11,111 nucleotides of DNA from a bacterium (GTDB lineage Bacteria; Blakebacterota; Blakebacteria; Blakebacterales; Blakebacteraceae): positions 1-11,111 of the forward strand of contig JALGVQ010000090.1 in the NCBI GenBank assembly GCA_025774615.1, given 5' to 3'. The translations under genes and the position numbers were made by a program. The notes beneath the pieces are model-generated. The model did no database searches. It was not told the origin of the DNA and was given only the letters and a program-made list of their open reading frames with translations. Below, in pieces: positions 5,752 through 11,111 of this stretch; the first letter of the stretch is position 1; each line of letters begins with the position of its first letter.

Positions 5752-8700
5752 GTGCGCCTTTCGAAACTGACCATTTTCGGCTTCAAATCATTCGCTGATA
5801 AGGTAGAGATCAATATCGGTGAGGGGATGACCGCGGTTGTCGGTCCCAACGGCTGCGGCAAGACCAATATCGTTGATGCCCTCAAGTGGGTCATCGGAGA
5901 GCAGAAACCGACTTCCATCCGCGGCAAGACGATGGAAGACGTGATCTTCAACGGCTCCTCCACACGCAAGCCCCTGGGATTTGCCGAAGTTATCCTGACG
6001 ATCGAGAACACCGAGAACCTCCTGCCGATCGATGTGCCCGAAGTCAACATCACCCGCCGTCTCTTCCGCAGTGGTGAGAGTGAATACCTGATCAATAACA
6101 GGCAGTGCCGCCTGCGCGACATCCATGATCTCTTCATGGACAGCGGTATCGGGAACAACTCGTATACGGTCATCCAGCAGGAGATGGTCGATGTCATCAT
6201 CAGCGACAAGGCTGAGGAACGAAGGAATATCTTCGAGGAGGCTGCCGGAATCCAGAAGTACAAGAGCCGGCGCCGTGAGACCCAGACGAAACTGCGCAAC
6301 ACCGAGCAGGATCTCCTGCGTATCGGGGATGTGGCCAGTGAGATCGAAAAGGTGGTCCGCAGTCTCAAGCGACAGGTGAATCGCGCCAAACGGTATCAGA
6401 AGTTCCGCGAGAGGATGTCGGTGGCGGAGGTCCATCTGGGCCTTCTGAGGGACCGGCGGTTCGACGAAGAGATGAAGCCGCTGCGTGAGGAACTGCGGAA
6501 CCTGCGTGAGTCACGGGAAGGGCTTGGCTCCGGACTGGCCGAGAAGGAGGCGGCAGTCGAAGAGGCCAGGGCGCACGCCCTCGACCTTGAGAAGGGGCTG
6601 GCAGACCTTCAGCGAAAGGTCGATCAGGCGCGTGAGCAGGCACGGCAGGTCGAGTCGAATCTGATCGCCCTGCGGGAGCGGCGCACGGCCGCTGAGGAAG
6701 CGGCTCGGCGCGGCCACAGCGACGCCGGGGAACTTGAGAACAAACGGATTGCCGCCATTGAAGAGCGGGAACGGCTCGGTGAAGAGAAGATCGGCGCTGC
6801 CGGGGAGCTCAAGCAGTTGAAGGAGCAGGAGGCAACGCTCGGAGAGAGTCTTGAGGAGATCGAGGCGCGGCTCGATGCAGCCCGGGGCGAACTGGAAGAG
6901 ATCAGGGATCGCCATAATCGGGCAAGTGTCTTCTATCAGGATGAGGCCCAGCGGGCAGAGTTCCTGCGGTACAAGGTCAAAGAGCGTCGCGAGCGGATCG
7001 AAACACTCCGCGCTCAGCAGGCCAGGACGATTGTGGACGCTGAGGAGGCCGAGCGGGATCAGGCCAGGCTGGTCACACAGGTCGAAGAGATCAGGCAGAA
7101 GGTTGCCGGGATCCGGCTTGAACGAGACGATGTGGAGCGCTCCCGGGAAGAGAAGACCGAGGAACTGCAGTCAGAAACCCGCCAGCTTGCAGATATCGAA
7201 GGATCGTTGCAGGCATCGCGTGCCGAACGTGATGTGGTCAGGGGGCTCCTTGACCGACTCGAAGGCGTAGGGGACGCGGTCAGGGATCTCCGCGAGGAAG
7301 ACGATGAGGGTTTCGGCGCTCTGCTCGCTGAGGTCCTCCAGCTCGATGATGCCGCAGTTCCTGTTGCTGAAGCGGTACTCGGCCCCACCCTCGAAGGGCT
7401 CCTGCTTGCCGATGAGGAAGCCCTCAAGCGGGCGATCGACAGGCTTTCACAAAGAGAACAGGGGGGCAGAGCGGTTCTGCTCGCGCCCCACATCTCCGGT
7501 GACGGATTCACTGCCGCTCCCCTCTGGATCGAAGGTGTGCCCGGATTCCGGGGACGTCTCTCCGACCTGGTTAAAGGGGAAGGTTCTGAGGCTATGGTGG
7601 CCCGGGGTCTGTTGTCGCGCGTGCTCTGGATGGAGACACTGACAGACGCGCTTGCGGTTGCAGGAGAGTCGGGCCGGGATGGCTGGACCCTGGTGACCAC
7701 CGCTGGTGAAGTCCTCGGGCCGGGTGGTGTGGTTGTGGCAGGCAGGCTGGCATCAGGACCGGCGAGCGGGTTGCTCTCCCGTCGGCAGAAGCTCACCGAA
7801 CTGGACGAGCGGGTGCAGTTACTCACCACTACCCTCGCTGAAGCGGAGCAGGGGCTTTTGCGTCGAAAGGAGGTTCTGGCGGGATTGAAGGAGAGGGGGG
7901 TCTCGCTGGCAGACCAGCTGGAAGTGGCTGAGAACGAACTGCGTGAGACCGGATGGGCACACAATGAGGCGAGCTCGAACCAGAAGACCCTGAAAGAGAA
8001 AGAGGGCGACCTGCGCGCTCGCATCAAGGATGAGGAAGCTGAACTCGCAGAAGACATCACTGAACTCGAGAAACTGAGTCCGATGCTCTCCAAGGCCCTC
8101 GAAGAGAGTGGGGAACTGGGGGGAGCCGTCGAGACGCTTCAGATAAAGGTCACAGAGGTCGGCACCGAACAGGACGGCCATCGTCATCGTCTGCAGGAAC
8201 TGCGTCTCAACCGCGTGAGATCGGAACATCGCATCGATGGACTCGACCGTGAAATGGTGCGGCTCGCTTCCAGTGCCCAGGAATTTGGTGAAACCGCTGA
8301 ACGGAGGCTTCGGGAGGCGAAGGAGGCCGAGGAGAACCACCGCTCTCTCGGTGTGACGATCGATGAACAGAACACGATATTCACCGATCGGCAGCAGGTA
8401 CGGCATACGCTGGAGGAAGAACTCGCTGAGCATGAGAAATCCTTCCTTGAGCATCGGAACAGCATGCAGGAGATCGAGGATGGACTCCGGAAAGAACGCA
8501 GGGCGCGTGAGGATCACCAGGAACGAGCCCACGCGGTGGAGTTGAGACTGTCTGAACTCGATCTGAGAAGGCAGAACCTCGCAGACCGTATCAGGGAGGA
8601 TTACGATATCGACCTGGGACGGGTCGAAGAGAGTGAACTGCTCCAGGAGGGTGAGGAGGCTCCTTCCTACGAGACCCTTGAAGCAGAAGTATCGGAACTT

Positions 8701-9327
8701 CGGGACAAACTCGACAAACTCGGCCCGGTGAACCTGCTCGCGCTGGAGGAGTACGAAGCTGAAAGTGAACGGCTCGAGTTCCTGGTCACTCAGCGTGATG
8801 ACCTCGTGGAGGCCCAGAAAACACTCCAGCAGACGATTCGGAAGATCAACAAGACCGCCCGGAAGCGCTTTGTGGAGGTGTTCGAACTCATCAGATCGAA
8901 CTTCCAGAGCACCTATACCCAGTTCTTCGATGGCGGTGAGGCGGATATTTATCTGACCGAAGACCTCGATCCACTCGAGGCAAGAATAGAGATCGTCGCC
9001 AGGCCGCGTGGGAAGATACTGAAGAACATGGCGGCCCTCTCAGGAGGGGAGAAGGCGCTTACCGCCATCGCGCTTCTCTTTGCTATTTATCTGGTGAAAC
9101 CGAGCCCATTCTGTATTCTGGACGAAGTCGATGCTCCTCTTGACGATGCGAACATCGGACGGTTCCTCAGGGTACTGGCACATTTTCAGGATACCACGCA
9201 GTTTATCCTGATCACGCACAACACCAGGACCATGGAAGCTTCCGACTCCTTCCTCGGGATCACGATGGAGGAACCCGGCGTTTCGAAAGTAGTCGGTGTC
9301 CGTTTCGAAGAGGAGGCCGCCGCATAG
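5752..9327 (+). CDS. smc: Chromosome segregation/condensation ATPase SMC
   Basis: A full-length SMC of 1191 residues. It forms the core of the bacterial condensin complex with ScpA and ScpB and organises chromosome arms on the nucleoid. The N-terminal head has F-G-F-K-S-F and Walker A G-P-N-G-C-G-K-T (31-38, Lys37). A long charged coiled coil runs from about 165 to 510. The hinge domain lies at about 518-667 and ends in G-P-G-G-V-V-V-A-G. A return coiled coil follows to about 985. The C-terminal head begins at K-L-G-P-V-N-L-L (about 990) and carries the ABC signature L-S-G-G-E-K-A (1096-1102), then Walker B F-C-I-L-D-E with Asp1124 and Glu1125, and the D-loop A-P-L-D-D-A-N. The start is GTG 5752 with GGGAGG at 5741-5746; an ATG at 5748 is out of frame. 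It lies 21 bases after selA and 58 before ftsY. The smc-ftsY order is common in bacteria. No frameshift or missing key residue is seen. Confidence 0.98.
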   Translation: MRLSKLTIFGFKSFADKVEINIGEGMTAVVGPNGCGKTNIVDALKWVIGEQKPTSIRGKTMEDVIFNGSSTRKPLGFAEVILTIENTENLLPIDVPEVNITRRLFRSGESEYLINNRQCRLRDIHDLFMDSGIGNNSYTVIQQEMVDVIISDKAEERRNIFEEAAGIQKYKSRRRETQTKLRNTEQDLLRIGDVASEIEKVVRSLKRQVNRAKRYQKFRERMSVAEVHLGLLRDRRFDEEMKPLREELRNLRESREGLGSGLAEKEAAVEEARAHALDLEKGLADLQRKVDQAREQARQVESNLIALRERRTAAEEAARRGHSDAGELENKRIAAIEERERLGEEKIGAAGELKQLKEQEATLGESLEEIEARLDAARGELEEIRDRHNRASVFYQDEAQRAEFLRYKVKERRERIETLRAQQARTIVDAEEAERDQARLVTQVEEIRQKVAGIRLERDDVERSREEKTEELQSETRQLADIEGSLQASRAERDVVRGLLDRLEGVGDAVRDLREEDDEGFGALLAEVLQLDDAAVPVAEAVLGPTLEGLLLADEEALKRAIDRLSQREQGGRAVLLAPHISGDGFTAAPLWIEGVPGFRGRLSDLVKGEGSEAMVARGLLSRVLWMETLTDALAVAGESGRDGWTLVTTAGEVLGPGGVVVAGRLASGPASGLLSRRQKLTELDERVQLLTTTLAEAEQGLLRRKEVLAGLKERGVSLADQLEVAENELRETGWAHNEASSNQKTLKEKEGDLRARIKDEEAELAEDITELEKLSPMLSKALEESGELGGAVETLQIKVTEVGTEQDGHRHRLQELRLNRVRSEHRIDGLDREMVRLASSAQEFGETAERRLREAKEAEENHRSLGVTIDEQNTIFTDRQQVRHTLEEELAEHEKSFLEHRNSMQEIEDGLRKERRAREDHQERAHAVELRLSELDLRRQNLADRIREDYDIDLGRVEESELLQEGEEAPSYETLEAEVSELRDKLDKLGPVNLLALEEYEAESERLEFLVTQRDDLVEAQKTLQQTIRKINKTARKRFVEVFELIRSNFQSTYTQFFDGGEADIYLTEDLDPLEARIEIVARPRGKILKNMAALSGGEKALTAIALLFAIYLVKPSPFCILDEVDAPLDDANIGRFLRVLAHFQDTTQFILITHNTRTMEASDSFLGITMEEPGVSKVVGVRFEEEAAA

Positions 9328-9353
9328 TGTCCCGAGTCAGAAAGTCGGGGCAC
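9327..9353 (+). other. Stem-loop at the smc-ftsY junction
   Basis: A 9-bp stem with one G-U pair, GTGTCCCGA (9327-9335) with TCGGGGCAC (9345-9353), and a 9-base loop begins at the last base of the smc stop codon. No T-run follows, so it does not look like an intrinsic terminator. It could stabilise or process the smc mRNA end or reduce readthrough into ftsY; this role is inference. The gap to the ftsY ATG holds nothing else recognisable. Confidence 0.4.
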
Positions 9354-9385
9354 GTAACGTCTCGAACAGACTGAGCTCCTGATCC

Positions 9386-10321
9386 ATGGCACATTTGCGT
9401 TCCCGCGTCGCGCTGGGACTCGCCAGAACGCGCGACCTGCTGCTGACAGATGTCACCGATCTTTTCTCCGGCAAGACCGCACTGACCGACGATCTGCTCG
9501 ATGAGCTCGAGGACCGTCTTCTGGAAGCCGACCTCGGAGTCGATACCGTCATGGAGATCCGTGACCATCTCCAGAATGATCTGCGCGCGAAGAAGGCGAG
9601 CGGGCCTGATGAAGTGATTGCCGCCATGGCTGAGGTGATCGAGCGTATACTGACCCCCGGGGTGCCTCCGAAGGAGATCGGCGCAGACCTCGATGGCCGA
9701 CCTCATGTGGTGCTCTTTGTAGGCGTGAACGGATCAGGAAAGACGACCACCATCGGTAAACTGGCACACGCGTACCGGTCAGCCGGAAAGAAGGTGATCG
9801 TGGCAGCTGCGGATACCTACCGGGCAGCGGCTGTCGATCAGCTGGTTGTCTGGGCTGAGCGCGCGGGCGCGGAGTGTGTCAGAAGTCATGAAGGTGCCGA
9901 TGCCGCCTCGGTTGCCTGGGATGCTCTCGATGCCGCGATCGCCAGGGAGATGGACGTACTCCTGGTTGACACCGCCGGCCGTCTGCACACACACAGGGGT
10001 CTGATGGGCGAACTGGAGAAGATAAAGAGAGTACTCGCCGGACGTCTTGAGGGAGCCCCGCATGAGACCCTGCTGGTGCTCGATGCCACAACAGGACAGA
10101 ATGCACTCGTCCAGGGTGAGGAATTCAGCAAGAGTGTGGATGTCACCGGATTGATCCTGACGAAACTCGATGGTACAGCACGAGGGGGAGTAATTGTGCC
10201 ACTCGCGCGCAAACTCGATATCCCGGTACAGATGGTCGGTGTCGGGGAAGACCTTGAATCACTGATGCCATTCGATGCCCATGAGTTCACTGCGGCATTG
10301 TTGAAGCAGGAGACAGCCTGA
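9386..10321 (+). CDS. ftsY: Signal recognition particle receptor FtsY
   Basis: This SRP-family GTPase docks SRP-ribosome complexes at the inner membrane for co-translational insertion by SecYEG. It has 311 residues, a compact form made of the NG domain only. The four-helix N domain covers about 5-95. The G domain has G1 G-V-N-G-S-G-K-T (113-120), the G2-side motif D-T-Y-R-A-A-A (from 143), G3 D-T-A-G-R (195-199), and G4 T-K-L-D (259-262) within the family motif L-T-K-L-D-G-T-A-R-G-G. The closing G-V-G-E-D-L-E-S-L-M-P-F-D is also present. The acidic A domain of E. coli FtsY is absent, as in many other bacteria, so membrane contact would rest on the N-terminal amphipathic helix. ATG 9386 has only a weak ribosome binding site, but the N-terminal helix fits the family. 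Its TGA overlaps the next ATG by one base. Confidence 0.97.
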   Translation: MAHLRSRVALGLARTRDLLLTDVTDLFSGKTALTDDLLDELEDRLLEADLGVDTVMEIRDHLQNDLRAKKASGPDEVIAAMAEVIERILTPGVPPKEIGADLDGRPHVVLFVGVNGSGKTTTIGKLAHAYRSAGKKVIVAAADTYRAAAVDQLVVWAERAGAECVRSHEGADAASVAWDALDAAIAREMDVLLVDTAGRLHTHRGLMGELEKIKRVLAGRLEGAPHETLLVLDATTGQNALVQGEEFSKSVDVTGLILTKLDGTARGGVIVPLARKLDIPVQMVGVGEDLESLMPFDAHEFTAALLKQETA

Positions 10322-10923
10322 TGCCTCGTCTCCGCACTCTGCTGCCGATCGTATGGGTGGTCTTCTTCATCTCCGGGGTCGCCGGTCTGATCTATGAAGT
10401 CGTGTGGGCCCGGTATCTCGATCTGGTCCTGGGAGGCACTACCTACGCTCACATCATGGTGCTGACGGCCTTCATGGGAGGGATGGCAGGGGGGGCGTGG
10501 TGGTTCGGCAAACGCGCGGACAGTTTCCGGAAACCACTGGTTACCTATGCCATTCTGGAGTTGGCGGTCGGTGCCTGGGGACTTCTTTTCCCACTCCTCT
10601 TCGCGATTCTGAGCAAGTTCTATCTTCTGCTTGCAGGACCCCTCGGAACGACCGGTCCCGGCGGGATCGTGAACAAGCTCCTCTTCTCGGTGCTCCTGCT
10701 TGCTCCCTCGACTTTTCTGATGGGGGGCACCCTTCCGATCCTGGTGCGTGCCGTCACGTCGATCCCCGAGAAGGTCGGCCGTCGGGTTGCGGGTCTCTAC
10801 TTCATAAACAGTCTGGGAGCGACCGGCGGAGCGCTCCTGGCCGGGTTCGCCCTGATGGTGTACGAGGGGCTCTTTTCTCCGCTGCCGCCCTCAATCTGCT
10901 GGTGGGTGGTGTTCTTCTGCTGA
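10321..10923 (+). CDS. Spermidine-synthase-like polytopic membrane protein, N-terminal part ending at an apparent frameshift
   Basis: The N-terminus (W-V-V-F-F-I-S-G-V-A-G-L-I-Y-E-V-V-W-A-R) and the following segments (G-G-M-A-G-G-A-W, M-G-G-T-L-P-I-L, Y-F-I-N-S-L-G-A-T-G-G) match the membrane part of the fused MFS/spermidine-synthase-like family. In that family, transmembrane helices surround or precede a Rossmann aminopropyltransferase-like domain of mostly unknown substrate. About six hydrophobic segments are seen. ATG 10321 overlaps the ftsY stop (TGATG), with AGGAG at 10308-10312 and 8-base spacing, so translational coupling is likely. The frame fails near 10873. After V-Y-E-G-L-F the residues turn into an unlikely P-P-S-I-C-W-W tail and stop at 10921. 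The -1 frame meanwhile continues the expected helix (A-A-L-N-L-L-V-G-G-V). A single missing base in the T-run at 10873-10876 explains this, either as a true mutation, a sequencing error or, less likely, recoding. Confidence 0.8.
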   Translation: MPRLRTLLPIVWVVFFISGVAGLIYEVVWARYLDLVLGGTTYAHIMVLTAFMGGMAGGAWWFGKRADSFRKPLVTYAILELAVGAWGLLFPLLFAILSKFYLLLAGPLGTTGPGGIVNKLLFSVLLLAPSTFLMGGTLPILVRAVTSIPEKVGRRVAGLYFINSLGATGGALLAGFALMVYEGLFSPLPPSICWWVVFFC

Positions 10924-11111
10924 TGTGGCGCATGGGGATGTTCGGATCTCGTGAATCCGGGGAAGAGGATGAGCTGGATGATGAGGCAGAGGATGAGCTG
11001 GAGGATGAGGCAGAGGACCCGATTCCTGAATTCGAGGGAATAAGTGAGGAAAAGCTCAGCTCATGGGGAAGGGTAGCGGTTCTGGGGGCCGGCATATCGG
11101 GAATGATCGTG
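10876..11111 (+). CDS. Continuation of the spermidine-synthase-like membrane protein in the -1 frame (runs off window)
   Basis: Reading codons at 10884, 10887 and so on gives A-A-L-N-L-L-V-G-G-V-L-L-L-M-W, which completes the transmembrane helix begun in the upstream frame. An acidic linker follows (about residues 10950-11040 in base coordinates), then S-S-W-G-R-V-A-V-L-G-A-G-I-S-G-M-I-V, the start of another hydrophobic segment. The frame is open to the last base. If the shift is real, an ATG at 10923 overlapping the upstream TGA could restart translation, but the helix residues before it argue that this was one gene. The catalytic spermidine-synthase-like domain would lie beyond the window. 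Confidence 0.7.
10968..11015 (+). repeat. 24-bp tandem repeat encoding an acidic linker
   Basis: Two adjacent 24-base units, 10968-10991 and 10992-11015, differ at one position (GAT versus GAG). In the continuing frame they encode D-E-L-D-D-E-A-E and D-E-L-E-D-E-A-E. The surrounding residues are also acidic (E-E before, D-P after). The near-identity at the DNA level indicates a recent duplication or slippage event in a loop between transmembrane helices. Confidence 0.9.

Noticed and set aside
5304-6389. 361-residue minus-strand open frame across the selA-smc junction
   Set aside because: It overlaps two well-supported genes on the other strand and has Ser/Arg-rich shadow composition without a recognisable domain.
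10921-10923. TGA as a selenocysteine codon, prompted by selA and the Cys-TGA-Cys context
   Set aside because: The family-like protein sequence continues in the -1 frame from upstream of this TGA. The residues around it are out-of-frame noise, and no SECIS-like hairpin is evident right after it.
10802-11095. Minus-strand frame with a long polyserine run
   Set aside because: The polyserine is the reverse reading of the Asp/Glu-coding tandem repeat on the plus strand.

Overview
The window is a GC-rich bacterial chromosome segment of mostly core genes. It has no phage, transposon, CRISPR or obvious defence island. Family features (an SMC Walker A of the GPNGCGKT form, a Bacteroidetes-like alpha-oxoamine synthase, a propeller sensor protein) suggest a GC-rich member of the Fibrobacteres-Chlorobi-Bacteroidetes (FCB) neighbourhood or a related candidate phylum. 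That placement is inference from remembered family traits, not from a search.

Layout, left to right. (1) Bases 1-653 hold the 3' end of a plus-strand two-component-regulator-type beta-propeller protein. (2) A tRNA-Cys(GCA) lies on the minus strand at 754-829, followed by about 300 bases without a gene. (3) A plus-strand PLP-dependent alpha-oxoamine synthase (KBL/BioF/SPT superfamily) ends at 2342. Its most convincing start is an AUU codon at 1131 behind a strong GGAGGA. (4) Convergent to it, on the minus strand (2353-3945), is a DASS/SLC13-type sodium:anion symporter, separated by a 10-base gap containing a perfect hairpin. (5) A minus-strand tRNA-Gly(GCC) at 4000-4075 has a clear intrinsic terminator at 3962-3989. 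(6) A plus-strand block follows: selA (selenocysteine synthase), smc (chromosome condensation ATPase), ftsY (SRP receptor) and a polytopic spermidine-synthase-like membrane protein that runs off the end.

How the genes relate. smc and ftsY are frequent neighbours in bacteria. ftsY overlaps the next membrane-protein gene by one base (TGATG), so these two are probably translationally coupled. selA implies that the organism decodes UGA as selenocysteine, but no selB, selC, selD or selenoprotein is visible here. The membrane-protein gene carries an apparent one-base frameshift in a T-run near 10873. Its reading frame resumes in the -1 frame and stays open to the window end, passing through an acidic insert built of a 24-bp tandem repeat.

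I do not see a new multi-gene system. The points most worth a second look are the AUU start, the frameshift with its acidic repeat, the SDT substitution in the transporter's first signature motif, and the hairpin spanning two convergent stop codons.
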